Origin: Bigelowiella natans CCMP2755
Taxonomy: Eukaryota; Cercozoa; Chlorarachniophyceae
Assembly (NCBI GenBank): GCA_000320545.1
Contig: ADNK01002346.1
Location: 60,489 to 124,488 of the forward strand
Direction of reading: 5' to 3'
Length of the DNA: 64,000 bases
The notes under the pieces were generated by a model. It did not search any database and was not told where the DNA came from. It was given only the letters and a program-made list of their open reading frames with translations. Below, in pieces: positions 1-13,600 of the stretch; the stretch's first letter is position 1; the number at the start of each line of letters is the position of its first letter. The translations under genes and the position numbers were made by a program.

Positions 1-95
1 CTTGAAGCTGCAACAACGAATGTTGTTGGATCCTGATCACATCATCATGTATCACGTCAGAGACGTCACGGAAGAAAAAGCGAATATGCTGCTCC

Positions 96-365
96 TCAGC
101 AAATGTTGTACTTTTTCAAAATCTCTTGCGCATCTACACAGATGTTGGTGTGTACCTTAAATTGTACGCTTAGTAGGACTTGCTGCATGCCCTTTTTATC
201 ACTGTCATCATCATCATCCAAATTTTCTTCCTTCCGACAATCTTTCTCCGCAGCTCGTATCCAGCGCGACACAACTGCTTTCCTCTTCTCCCTCGATCCC
301 AAAGCACCACCAGCTAGCTCAGGCACTTCAAACTGGATCTTATGCGCAAGTTCTTTCATTTCCAT
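96..365 (-). CDS. small hypothetical ORF at left edge, possible exon or 3' part of a gene
   Basis: An 89-codon frame with a protein-like composition: a basic helical stretch, then an Asp-rich run (about residues 50-56), then a mixed C-terminal part. I do not recognise a family. A separate short reading stretch at about 490-592 on the same strand ends at a good GT donor. It can be joined to an AG just above this ORF, but that join hits a stop before the ORF is reached. The ORF is therefore either an independent small gene, or part of a gene whose frame I cannot reconstruct. In-frame TAA lies just upstream of the first ATG, which favours that ATG if the ORF is real. Confidence 0.3.
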   Translation of the reverse strand: MEMKELAHKIQFEVPELAGGALGSREKRKAVVSRWIRAAEKDCRKEENLDDDDDSDKKGMQQVLLSVQFKVHTNICVDAQEILKKYNIC

Positions 366-592
366 CGTTTACGAAAGTGGATCTGTTTGAGATGTGGTTC
401 CTCTTAGCATCTGCGAGCCCCAAAGCAATCACAATAGATTAGACATATTACTCCATGACTACATCCTTGAAAGTCTATTATGGAGTAGCATACCTGCGCA
501 TGTGTCATCATGGCATCGAAGTGCACGAGAAATTGGGTCATAGAAAGGACAAGTTGCCCTTTCACCATTTCGGAGTCTAGCCTGGAATCCAA

Positions 593-1381
593 ACTAAAAA
601 TTAATTATGCGGCTCCTGTTTCCGTTGCATGTCGCGAACACACAAACCTGAACCGTGTGCCCTCAGTACACCCACATGAACTATGTATGTCGCAAAGAAT
701 GATGCATATAATAATTCTTCGGCAGTCGGATATTTCCTTTCATGTACTTCCTCCGAGATATGTTTGGGCCAATTTACTTCGTTTTCACGGATTTATCTTT
801 GTCATATGCTAAAAATCAGATAAATTTCATATCTCAATCGCAAAGTTATCAATCCTGCGACAGTATCCGGGACTCGATCAGCTTCTTTTAGCCAGATTTA
901 GATTGTATCAGATAATTTGTATACTCATGCCTCAAAAGGCTCAATTAATCAATAATATCTAATATATCCCAATATCACAGGTAGTAATTACAGTTGACAC
1001 TGCAATCCGAAAATTTTTATAAAGTCTGAAACACAAAGTATCCAGAAAAGTTCAGGCCATCCTTTTCACATCGGAATGATAAAACTATCGAAAAGGACTA
1101 ATATTTTCAACATTTTTAATTAAACCATAGCAAATTCCAAGAAAATCTCAACAGCTTTCTCCTATAACTCGTTCCGAAAAGTCTTTGTCGTACACAGAAC
1201 GTGGAAAGCAACGTACACGGACCACCCCGCACCTCCTACTGCGTGTTGCCATTAGCGCTGTATGTATACTTTTATTGGTTGAAGGGCCTTCTCTTTTCAT
1301 GACATGTGTCATAAAATGCGAACAATATGTATTATAGATTGATATATATATTAATAGATTATTCTACAATTACTATCTTAG
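593..1381. other. 5' flank of the H+-pyrophosphatase gene
   Basis: About 790 bases without a credible gene. The sequence is AT-rich, becoming very AT-rich just before the ATG at 1382. It must hold the promoter of the downstream gene, but I see no motif that I can name. It lacks the CTAG/GCATGC-rich words of the 3' spacers. Confidence 0.4.
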
Positions 1382-2659
1382 ATGACGTTCAGTGACACTC
1401 CGGACTATGCCGTTCTACTTCTCGGCTTTGGAGCTCCCGTCTTGGGTCTCTTATTTGCTGTGTACTACACCATGGAGACAGCAGCCATTCCTGTAGTGTA
1501 TCGTCCCAGCAACAAAAAAGGTAGTTAGGCAGGTGATGAAAAAAAGTCAATCAATGTGCTGAGTGGGATTCGTGGCACTCGACGAAATTTCTTAATGTGA
1601 CTTAAATAAATGAACCATCAATTTAACAGAGGAATATGGTGAGATTGACGGAAAGAGTCAACCATTGAAGTACGGTTCCAATGGATCTGTTAACGAGGCT
1701 GATAGCAGCGAAGTTCAAAAGGTATGAGTTTAGCTCTTGGGGACCATTCACGAATTACTGAACTCTTCTTTTCTGTCTACATGTACATTTACTTCGTTAT
1801 CTTATTTTATTTTTTGGAAATGTTATGGGCTTGGTCCTCCTCATTTTTCCTCCTATGCTCCTCTCACACCCATGGGTTATGACGAGAGATGTCTCTGGTT
1901 CAAAATGGAAGTGAAGAGGAGGGAGAGAGAGCCTCCCATAATGACATACAGAAAGTCATGCTTCCGTGTATAATGTCTCTTGAACCCTACTGAGCCATTG
2001 CTCTTTTCTTCGATTTATTTGCGATTGGTTTAGATTAATGATTCTCTCATCCGTATCTCGGGTCTTATCACCCGTGGGGCCAACTCCTTCTTGTATACCG
2101 AGTAATAAGTGCTTGTAATAGTGTTGCTGTTGTTCGATGCTCTTTGTTTCTACCACACTGTTTCCGCTTATTTCCGCGAAACTCAAATAAAATTGCGTTA
2201 TTATATGATTTGCAGATACGGGTACATGGTCATCTTCATGGTGGTTTTCGGACTGTTGGTTCTTTTTGTTCTTGGAGGTGAGTGTCAACGAAGTTTGTAC
2301 TAATGAAGTAACGGTGATAACGATGATCGTGCCCCTCGTTATATCCACATGAAACTGCAACCAGGGAGTAAATGGGAACTCCATTAAACTGTCGTCACAC
2401 ATTTTTAGTGGTGTTTTTCATCTGATTTACACTCCTCTTGAGCTTGTTCCTCCTCCTTCGTTAAAAACTACGACTAACAAACACAGGCGTACGCAACTGG
2501 ACTACTGGTATTGGAACTGCCGTATCATTCTGGGTTGGATGTATCACTTCGATTGCCTCTGGGTATGCTGCTACTGTCACAAATACTACAAGATGATGTG
2601 TGATAGTTTATTGCCAATTACTTCATCAACACTGTCATTCAAATTTCAGTACTGCGACC

Positions 2660-2693
<34 letters not shown>

Positions 2694-5600
2694 GAATTGC
2701 TCAAACCCTCATCTTCCACCCTATCCACCCATTTTGCAGTTTTATCGGTATGCGTATTGCCGTGTTCTCCAACTCTCGTACTGCCGTCAAGTCGAATGAA
2801 GGTGAGCATAAGAGGGAGGAAGGAAGGAGAGTAAAGCTGTCTATCATTGTGCTGTGCTGCTTGTGTTGTCTGGTGTATGTGCCAACCCATCCATTAGGCA
2901 AGCAATTGCATTGTTTTTTAAACTGAATGTTGTACTGTTGTTCTGCAGGCATTGGGGAGGGATTTACCACTGCGTTCAAGGCTGGCTCTGTTATGGGTGA
3001 GAAGATAGAGATTTTGATGATGGTGATAGATAAGAAGAAGAAGAGAAGAAATAATTCATATGTGTCATACCACACCGCAATCCCGCTACTTGCAGCTGCC
3101 TGGTGCTGCGGTTGGTGAATAATGCTGACTGACTGTCTGACTGCCGCAGGTTTTGCTCTTGTGTCGCTTGGAATATTGGTTTTGATGATTCTTGTGGAGG
3201 TCTACAAGGCCCTGTTCTCGAACGCCTACAAGGATAATGGCGACTGTGAATCTTGCACGGTAGGCATGCATGACACCTACCTTCTTCACCATCTACTTAC
3301 TTGACAGGACACACATATATCAATCATCCCACAAGGAAGAAGAAGCTGCTTGAAGCTGCTGCAACAACAAATACTCACAATCTCTCTAACTCCTCCCTTG
3401 GTCTCTCCTTCCCTCCATCTCCTCGTAAAGGTGACTATGTACGAGTGCATTGCCGGATACGGTCTAGGAGGATCTTCCATTGCTATGTTCGGTCGTGTTG
3501 GAGGTGGTATCTACACTAAGGCTGCTGATGTTGGGGCAGATCTTGCCGGAAAAGTCGATCAGGTAGTGTTATAGTAGTACGTGAGAATCAACCTTAGAAG
3601 GAGTGGTATATGAAAGTAGTATGGTTATCGTAACGCTGTGTGACCTCTTACAATCATCATGCCATCATATCATCATCATCATCAATACTGTGTACATCAT
3701 TATTGTATTCGTAATATATTGACATAACTAACTGCTACTAATACTACTTAGGGGTGGGATGAGGATGATCCACGCAACCCTGCTGTTATTGCTGACAACG
3801 TTGGAGATAACGTGGGTGATATTGCTGGAATGGGTGCTGATCTCTTCGGTTCTTTCGCAGAGGCTACATGCGCTGCTCTTGTTCTGTGCGCTCAGTCCCC
3901 GGTAAGTAAGAAAGAACAAAGCTGTGTTGATGATATTATATGACTAATGCCTTCCTCTTCCCCTCCCCCCTTATTCGCTTATTGCTGCTGTTTAGGATCT
4001 TTCCGTTCACTTCACCTCTATGAGTTTTCCAATATTGGTATCTGTTGGAGGTCTCCTGGCTTGCTTCCTCACCAGCTTCTTCGCTACCCACTTCTTGTAA
4101 ACAATCAAATTAATTCGAATTGTGACGATTAATAATATGAGCATGAAGTAATGTAAGTCTCCAAACTATGAGGATCTTCTTTCTCACCAATTACCTTTTC
4201 CTTCTCTGTTTAATCGAATATTCAACTAATGATTGATTCTCCAGCCCTGTCAAGAAGGATGCAGACGTAGAAACCTGCCTCAAGTTGCAGCTTCTTATCT
4301 CCACCATCATTTGTAATTGATGATTATGATGATGACGATGATGATGATGAATATACAAATCATAATTAGATTAGCCAATGCACCGCATTTCACACATCCG
4401 TCATCCGTCGAGTCTATCCATTCATCTATGAATCATTGACTTTCCGTTGTTGTTTTCAGCGACTCCCATTGTTTTCTTCATTTCTGGCATCTTCCTCCCA
4501 TATTCGTTTGACATCTCCGGAAAGACTGTGTACTGGTACTCTGCTGCTATTTGCATTCTGGCTGGTCTATGGAGCGGTTTGATTATCGGATTTATCACCG
4601 AATACTATACCTCTTTCTCCTACCGTCCAACACAACGGTATGATGCTGGCGCCTCGCAATAGAAATAGTACTAGTAAAGTTTATATTTCCTTGTCTTTTT
4701 TTGTGTTTGCTGCAATTTACCAAGGGCGAGTACTGACATAACAATAATGATTAATTATCGTCATCATCATCATTAATCAGACTTGCAGAATCGTGTGAAA
4801 CGGGCCCTGCTACAAACATCATTTACGGTCTCGCTTTGGGTTACAAGTCTGCTATCATCCCTATCGTCTGCTTGTGCATTACCAGTAAGTACTAACTAAA
4901 CTACTACGTGCTTCTTCAAACATCATATACTTCAGTCTTCGTGTTGGTTGGTTTGTTGATAACCCCTTTCTTTCCTCCCCCCCCCCCCCCCTTCTTTCCC
5001 AATCATCAGTGTTCCTTGGATACACCCTCGGTCGTATGTTCGGTATTGCATGCGGAGCTCTTGGTATCTTGATGACCCTGGCTACTGGGCTGACCATTGA
5101 TGCTTATGGGCCTATCACCGACAATGCTGGTGGAATTGCTGAGATGACGGGCATGCCAAAGCACGTACGCAAGAACACGGACAAATTGGACGCTGCTGGT
5201 AACACGACTGCTGCTATTGGAAAAGGATTTGCAATCGGATCTGCTGCATTGGTCTCCCTTGCCCTCTTCGGTGCTTTCGCTGATACTGTTGGAATCTATG
5301 AGCTGCAGCTTATTGGAGCGTGGCAGTTTGCAGGGCTTGTTCTCGGGGCTATGATTCCTTACTGGTGATAACAATAACATACGATTGTATGAATAGTATG
5401 TTATGATTGATATGATTATTGTGATGATAATGACGATGATGATGAGTACTCCTCCTTTAACTACGACAACTAACTAACTACAGGTTCTTCGCCATGACTA
5501 TGGAATCTGTTGGACAAGCAGCAAACAAGATGGTGTTGGAGGTTAGACGTCAAGTCAAAGAGAAGCGCCGGGGCCAAGCTGACAGCAAGCTTGTTCTCGA

Positions 5601-7025
5601 CTACAAGTCTCAAGGTCGTTTGTGTGTATTTTGTTAAATTATGCTTCCTCATCTAAATTGATGAGTTTTGACATTATTATTTTTATACATCATTTTTATT
5701 TTCAAATGCATCTGACATCATTTGTTCGGTTAGGTGTGGACAAGATCCGTCAGTCTTTGCAGGCTGCTTTGGAAGGCGGAATCAGCCAGAATAAGAATAT
5801 CGGAAACGTGCAAGAATTGAGCAACAGTGTTGGAGAGTTGTCCAAACTCCTTAAAGAGAAGCAGGAAGAACTCGAAGTTGCACATGGAAAGGCTCTTGGT
5901 GCTGCTGATCCTGATTCTTTGGAAACAACAGACGAGCAATACGAAAAGTGCATTGCTATTGCTACTGATGCTTCTCTCAAGGTAGTACAAACTTCTGAAC
6001 AACAACATACCCACATTGCTTATTCCAAACAACGTTTTGTAGTTAATACAGCTCCTGTTGTAACTCTTATAGATTATATTGTTACAACGATCCCTACTAC
6101 TCAATCTATTACTTACCACTGCTACTACTACTACTGTTCAATTTGCTATATTGTTGATACTGGCTCTCTATGTGCTCCTACAGAATGATAATAATGATAA
6201 TAACAAAAATAATAATATTATTATTATTACAATATCACAGGAAATGATTGCTCCTGGCGCTTTGGTCCTTTTTACCCCAATCGTTGTCGGATTCCTTTTC
6301 GGAGTCAAGATGCTCGCAGGGGTTCTACTTGGGGCTCTAGCCTCTGGTGTCTCTATGGCCATTTCAGCTTCAAACACCGGTCAGAACATAACAGAACAAA
6401 ACCGATTGATTGATTGATTGATTGATTGATGGTGAGTGAATGAGTGGAGGAGTGTGACGTATGGTCAACAACAAATAAGAAGAGCAACAACAACAACAAC
6501 TGCATGTTCGGTTACTGCGAGATTGGTGACTGCTGCGTAGATGATAAGATGAATATGTGTGATGGACGGCATCAAGAAAGGTGACTTTCTTCCTCCTCCC
6601 CTCCTCCTAGGTGGTGCTTGGGACAACGCCAAGAAGTACATCGGAGCTGGCCACTTGGTTATCAATGGCGAGGTTCGTGGAAAGAAAACCGAGGAGCACA
6701 ATGCTGCGATCATTGGTAATGCCGTAATTCTTTTTTGTACATGAAGGATTAATTACGATGCAAGACTACGAATAATTTCAATCAATTTAAGAACCTTCGC
6801 CGTCGTTGAATCGTGATTCTTTTTTCTCGAGCAAAACATAGCCTGACCCTTAATTTCTTCTTGTTCTTCTTTTTAGGTGACACTGTAGGAGATCCCCTCA
6901 AAGATACTTCCGGTCCTGCTTTGAACATCGTGATGAAGCTTATGGCTATCGTTTCATTGGTGTTTGCACGTGCTTTCCCAAGTCAAAGCAAGGGAGGATA
7001 TGTGCAGCAGATCTTTGACCATTAG
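1382..7025 (+). CDS. vacuolar-type K+-dependent H+-translocating inorganic pyrophosphatase
   Basis: Hydrolyses pyrophosphate to pump protons into vacuole- or acidocalcisome-type compartments. I resolve 20 exons: 1382-1520, 1630-1721, 2034-2101, 2216-2277, 2487-2562, 2740-2801, 2949-2996, 3150-3259, 3431-3562, 3752-3901, 3996-4096, 4245-4312, 4460-4637, 4781-4884, 5010-5364, 5484-5614, 5734-5981, 6241-6379, 6611-6715 and 6877-7025. All phases agree and give 838 residues, close to the family's usual 750-850. The substrate-site signature [17 protein letters not shown] is in exon 10. The conserved C-terminal [17 protein letters not shown] is in exon 20. The GNTTAA motif near residue 527 has Ala where K+-independent enzymes carry Lys, so this is type I by established family rules. 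Exon 3 is easy to miss; it supplies the GANSFLYTE segment and is needed for phase. The many hydrophobic segments are typical of this roughly 16-helix pump. Confidence 0.96.
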
Positions 7026-7039
7026 GCGAAACATCATTT

Positions 7040-8420
7040 AAGTGGGCGACGGTAATGGAATTGCATCAACTATTTTTATTCCCCTATTTTTGTCTCAATC
7101 TCTTTCCAGGATTCTTGCGTAATATACTTATACTCCTCAACTCTACCTTAATGATATCGTTCTCCACGTGCGAAAACAGTAGGGATTACCATGCTAGCAT
7201 GTAGTAGCACTCTGCAATAAAGCAGTATAACTAGTTATCTATGATGAGTGTTATTTAATATTGATACATTAAACCTACCATATTCACTCAACTGCATTCC
7301 ACTTGTTAGTTGCCACACGATGTGATCATTCACTTCTTGCCGATAGTAGCTTGCAATGTAGACATGCTAGCATGTGCTGCCGGAATGTGCAATTCTGTAC
7401 GTGTGCTCTGCTACGCTGCACGTACGTGCTGACAGAACAACGACACGTCTAGACGTGCGTGCATCGATCATCACGGGCGAGCCATGGGCAATGGTGGGCC
7501 CAATGTTAGAATACATGCCAATAGCTAGATGGCGGCATTACTAGATCTATAGAGATCAGTAGGGTGTGCCTCGTTGGCTACACCACAGTAATGAGTGTAG
7601 CTGGGTTGGCATGCGCGCCCATCTACAAGCTAGCTAGCAGCTAGGCCTTGAAGCGTACCCATTATATTCTCATGTACTAGCTAGCTAGCATGCTAGCATG
7701 GTGCGCGCATGTCTAGCAGATGTCTCGAATAGCAATGAAGCTAGAAAGTGCTGATCTGGTATGCGCACACATGCTAGTAGCATGTCATGTTGAACATCTG
7801 CCTACACTAGCTAGCTAGCTGCTATAGCTAGCCTTGAGCGCCTCGATTGATCATCGATCAATGTGAAGCTGTTTCCCACATTACCAGATTAGCTAGATAG
7901 CTAGCCGATCAAGCATGCAGGCATTATTCATCAATTACATTATTATACCAGATAAGGCAAGCATCGCATGCGATGAGGATTGCTTTCAAATGCATGAAGC
8001 ACGTGACAATCGTATTTGCGCGATCTCATTGCGTTGTCACGACAATGGAGACAAATAGATGCAACATAAGAGCTGTAGCCGCTGCTCAGGCTGCTTTGCA
8101 TAGCTACATTAGAATGACCATCGAAAAGATTAAAACACTTTATTCACATCCGTCTCATCATATCTAGATATGCCTATCTAGCTATGGAATAGTAGCTTAT
8201 GATTACTATGCAGCTGCTGTGAACATGGAAAACCGAAGACAACCTTTCCGCATACTTGTGATATCGTACGTATTACGTACATATTGGTGTGTCGTATTGC
8301 TGTAAAGCTCTGATTAATATCAGGAAAATAATCGCCAGGCTGCCTCTTGCAATGTGGAGACTTGTGGTGGCTTTGACGATCACCTATGCAGATATCTATG
8401 CACGTGGCACGCACCTTTGG
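7040..8420. repeat. palindrome-rich 3' spacer island 1 (convergent)
   Basis: Lies between the stop codons of the + pyrophosphatase gene and the - GPI-PLD-like gene. It is filled with CTAGCTAG runs, GCATGC and GTACGTAC-type words, and near-perfect palindromes centred on ATGCTAGCAT (7191-7200, 7362-7375, 7689-7700). The short open frame at 7973-8167 shows no protein signature, and part of it is a dispersed repeat (see 8093-8163). The first 100-200 bases are the likely 3' UTR of the pyrophosphatase. Confidence 0.7.
8093..8163 (+). repeat. dispersed repeat, copy 1
   Basis: About 70 bases that closely match 29995-30062 on the same strand. The shared text runs from CTTTGCA through GAAAAGATT to CCGTCTCATCAT, with scattered substitutions. 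Both copies sit inside 3' spacer islands. Confidence 0.7.
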
Positions 8421-8421
8421 T

Positions 8422-9551
8422 TTATGCCAAGACTTTGTGATCTGTTGTGAGCTGATAAGCTGCAAGATAGCCACTCATTTCCATGGATTTAGAGCTAGTT
8501 CGCGAGGCTCCTACCGCAACTTGGCTGCTCATCGATGCAGAGCTCGAGGCCCAATTCACAGAAATTGAGCTCCCTACGTGACGGAGGCTCTGACAGTGTT
8601 TGGCAAACAAGAGGAGTGAGTTTTCTGCATTTATTATCTAGTTGAAGGCATCCATCATTGACATGCATTGGGTAGTTTTTGTTCCAATCTATGTTCTTTA
8701 GATATACTGACCGTTGACCCTTTGAGGCTCCAGCGAGAAGCCTTGTTGATACTTACTGATTCTGATCAAAAGCAAACAGCAAAAATGAGTGCGGTTATGA
8801 TGATATACACCCTCGTGATTTAATACATCAACAAGTATCGAAAGAATGGATTAGTTTCTATTGTGTTGTTGAGGTTGGAAATAATAACAACGTTACCAGC
8901 AGGATGGAATTCGAGCTCTGCGAAATACACCGCCCCCGATTCGTGAGAGACTAGTGAATTTTCTAGCGGCGCGGAGATAAAAGCGGACAAGAGAAGAGCT
9001 GGATCCTCCCCATCCCTACCTTCCGTTTGTGTTGCTTCAACAATCTTCACATGACGACCGAATCTTCCAAAACGGCTTGGAAGACGAAGTATAGCAAACA
9101 CATTATCACCATGTGAACACTTCTGTTACAATCACATTTGAGAATGAGGCTTAGAGAGTTAGGACAACTTCAGCAACCTGGATCCCTGAAGAATCGTCAT
9201 TTTCTTGTTGAGCTCCGCCGAGGAGATGTTCCTGTTACACGAATCGAGTTGAGTTATACAAAATTTCGCTCGGCTTTCTGTTAAAAAACTCGAGACGAGG
9301 CCAATAAATGGTTTTTATGGAGATCTGCTACAATAAGCACGCAAATACAGGTGCAGCGAGGCTATTCAATGCAAGGCTCATTCTTTTACAAATATTTGTT
9401 TTCTGTCCTCTTGCTACCCTTTCAATCCTGCTATGTTGATGAAGCGAACGACACCAGCCCTCGCCTTCTTCGTCTTAAAGGGATAGATTACAGTCTTCTC
9501 CACATTCTCTGTGGGTGAGCTGACAGCAAGAATTGATGTTGAAGAGGATGG

Positions 9552-9583
<32 letters not shown>

Positions 9584-10569
9584 CCCCTCTGCTTACAGCA
9601 TCAACGGAACTCCCTGATAATAATATGGGACAAGAGCGCAACGAAGAAGGTGGTGAGAACACTGGCATGAACAAGATACAGTCCTAAGTAGATGGAAGCA
9701 CTAAGCAAATAGTAACATCATGATGGTAACGAAAAGATCGATGTATCGACTAGATCGTGCGCTACCGAATTCTGCCAGGGGCTCATCGCCGATAATCATA
9801 AATTCAAGTTTTGCTGAAGTTTCTGTGAGACCCAATCCTTGCTGTTGTTGCTTCTGACCTTTTTCTTCGATGCAGATACCGAACACTGCACCTACTACAT
9901 TTGCTTCTGTTTCCGCACCTCTAGACCGCTGTTGTGATTTGCGGTATCCAGGTGCTCCAACCACAAGTACTGCTGCTGTGCTGCTACTGCTGTTGGCGAC
10001 GACTGTAAGACTTTGTCCGAAAAAGGCGTATTCTGAGGGGCCTTCGATGCTAAACAACAGGCTAGAAAGCGAAGATGAAGAAGTACTGCCAGGATGGGCT
10101 GCGGTTTTGTCATTTCCGTCGGCTTGAAGTCTCAGGACGTTGGCGTCGATGTCCAGATCGATAGCGCTACTACTGGAACCATGCTGATTGATTTGTTAGA
10201 ACAAAGGCAGCAGCAGAGAAAGGTTGGCAGTAGTACCAATGAGCAACAACGGTCACTTTATTACTATATCACATTAAAATAATTCTTCCGTGTGTTGATA
10301 CAGTCTGAATTCTGAATGCCTTCTTCAATGATGCCACCCCCCTGTGCTACCACCTTAGTGCTAGCCAGCATAACGAAGACTTTCCCATTGTGAATGCCGT
10401 TGCCATCAGCCCGTGACCAGAGCGGACAGCCCATGAGCAAATCATCATGCCCGTCATCATTCACATCGCCTTACAGAGAAGAGGATGAAGAGGAGGAGGG
10501 GTTTGATTACATCAATACTAATGTTTCAATGCAGTATCAAAATTCATTGAAACACGATTGATTGCAGGA

Positions 10570-10612
<43 letters not shown>

Positions 10613-13600
10613 ATGAAAGAAGCCCGCACCTGCAGCCAATACAAGCCCTAAACCAGTAAAGTCCTGTCTTGTTCTCACTGTTATGTCGGCAGTTTTGCGT
10701 AGTCCCTCACCAGCTCTTCCTATATCCAGATAAAAACAGCTCAAAACCACGTAATCATTACAAATGCATCCGTCGCTATCATCATCATCATCATCATCAT
10801 TATCACTTTCGTCATAGCCTCACCGAGAAAGATGTAGATTGTTCCCCACAAGCGGACGTGCGGCTCTTCGTCGTGAATGGGGAGGGAGTTGTTCCACCCG
10901 GATTCAGGCGCTCCGACAATCAAATCACACACACCATCCATGTTGATGTCCATCGCTAATACTGCGTGCCCGAAACGCCCGTGGATCTCAGGCCCGACGA
11001 GTTCCTATTCAAACACCAACGTTTCAAATGTGGGAAGCAGGAAAGATAGTTGAAAGGCTTGGCGCTCTCGAGCTGAGCAAAAGTCAGGAGAAAGGATTTT
11101 GAATATGACTATGTCGCTGCTGGCATGTATACATTGTGCTTGCACGCAGGTGGTGTGTGAGGAAAGGTCTTGCCTGGACTACTGTGAAGTTAGTCGTGGC
11201 GCTGCTGCCTCCTATGGACGAAGTATCCTGAGCAAGAGATGAAGCTGCTAGAATGTCTACACGCCCCTTTTGAGGCTCTCCAGGCACTCCTTGAATGATG
11301 GCAGAAATGGAGGAAGTAGTGGAAGAGAGAATTATTTCAAGTGCAGCAGTAGCATAAAGTAGCATCTTCTATTTACCTGCTCCATACGCTGCAACGGCAA
11401 TTTCCATGATGCCGTCGGAGTCGAAGTCCCCGAACGTACTCGCGCTTCCATAGTATTCCACCGCAGACGAGCCGTAGCGTTCGAATAACATTGACGAGGA
11501 TGAAGACAACAACGACGATGATGATGCTTCTTCCTCATCGTTTTTTGAAGGGTTATATTCGTTTTCTGACGCTAGTGCTCTTCGTTCTTCTGTTCCTTCC
11601 TCTTTGATTGGCCTGGCTTCGTCTGAGGGTGATCTCTGCAAGAGCTCTGAGACAGAGAATCCGCTGCCAACATACGCATATACACACACGTTCGCCTTTA
11701 CTTTTCTACGAGCAAAAACATAGATTCTCCACTAATTTCACAGCATCGAAATGATACAAAATGTAGCACAAAAGAACTTTATTTACACGGCCGAAAGATA
11801 CCTGTCCTTTCCCAACGACATATCGATCAGTGACTGGAGCATTGACTTTAGCACCTTTCAGTGATCATTATCATCATCATAATCATCATCATCATCATCA
11901 TCATTTTCACTAGCTGCGATTCTGTGCTTGAAGACGAGAGGAGTCAAAGAATAGAAGAAAGAAAAGGATGATGAGGAGCAGATACACTGTCGGAATGCAA
12001 ATGTGCCAAACGATTCCAAATTGAAAACATATTCGTGATCAAAATTATGCAAATACTTAGCGTTGCAACCCTGCCCATTTGTTCAGATGTGCTGCTGCTA
12101 CCTCTCTGAGAGGACCATTTCCATACTCTGAGGACATGATGAGTCCTGAAAATCATCATGTCTTAATTCTTAGCTACGAACGGCGAGACGCACACACAAA
12201 CGTTTGCTCCTCGTCGTACAGATATAATTTTAATAACATAGATATACTGACCTCCTGTTTGCTCATGAAACATGAAAATCTTGTCAGGATTACGAATAGC
12301 TCTCAGGCTATCAGCATGCTGAAGAGAAGGAGAAATGGAGATGTATTTACGTTGATGAGCAAAGATAGGGAGAGACTAAAATATCCACTGGAATAGACCA
12401 CTGGGGTCATCTATCCATATCCATCATTATTTTTGTACCCACCTTCTGGTAAGGCCTCATCTCTTGAAACAAGGCAAATGTCCATCGATCATCCTCGTCG
12501 TCTCCGTTCATTGCTTTAGCCTCTTCTTCCACTGGCATCATCGTGGATGACGTATTAGTTCCCGATTGCCTATTACTACCCCACATTCCTCGTGGAGGTA
12601 TGGTACCAGGGGGGCCTTTTGTTCGGGTAGTGGTTCATTCGTCAGGTTTTGGAAGAGGCAACAAAGCTCGCTGCTGCTGCTACTACTGCTGCTACCATTA
12701 CACAACCAACCTTGATCCAACCAACGTGCTATGCGCTCCCACACGAACGACGCCCATATTGCCATATCGTCTATGCCTGCAGAGCAACGAATGTGGGGAA
12801 AGGGACGCGAGGAAGCGGGAAGAATAATAGCAAAAACTAGGTGATGAGAGGCGGCAAAAATGTGCAGAATTTTGGATCGTTGATGCTTTTCTATACTATT
12901 GGGGACCCAGAAGAAATGTTCCATACTGCTACCACTGACATCTCTCTTAATCTTACGACAACATCTAAATAAGCGAGAAGTACTCCTTTTGAAAGCGTAT
13001 CGAAGCCTTTGCTTACCGTTAAAAGGTGCCTCTATAAGCGCCTCTGCTGCGTACGGAACTTGCTTTACTCTCTATAATTTAAAAGCCAAATGAAATACAT
13101 GCCAATATGTGATCTAGGTGCATGTTCTTTCTTTACATGTAAAACAGTTTCATTATAATACGCATGCGCACACATTGACACCTCAGTGTAAAGTAGGAAA
13201 AGGACGGACCCAAAGGCCTAAGAGATTGAACAGCGGTGTATGGATTATTTCGATGGAGGGAGTGAGAGGGTGCTGGGATCGCTTTCCATCATATTTGACT
13301 TGTGTATAGCATTATCAATCATCGCTGCTGTCATTTTCGTCATCAATATCACCTTTTCAGCCCAAAGTCCTAGGTCAAAAAGAGCACGGCAGTTGGAAAT
13401 AGAGGCGAGCGTCACGTTAGCAAAACCGTCTAAATGATAGATCTCGACAATGTCCTGCAGATATAGCACTTTACTCAGTCTCATCTGTGGTTTCTATCTC
13501 ACGGCAAGTAACTTGGGCACTAGCAGCACCGCCATGAATATCACCATCCCCACCTTGACAGGGAAGTAGCGCTTCCATGGATGTATATCGCTCTCAGCCA

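Noticed and set aside
7600-7900. CRISPR-like or tRNA-like elements in the CTAG-rich spacers
   Set aside because: The repeats are short, overlapping and irregular, with no unique spacers of constant length and no cloverleaf that I can trace.
11170-11190. A GC-AG intron in the GPI-PLD-like gene
   Set aside because: A normal GT donor lies 9 bases earlier in correct phase with the next exon (ELVGPEIHGRFG).
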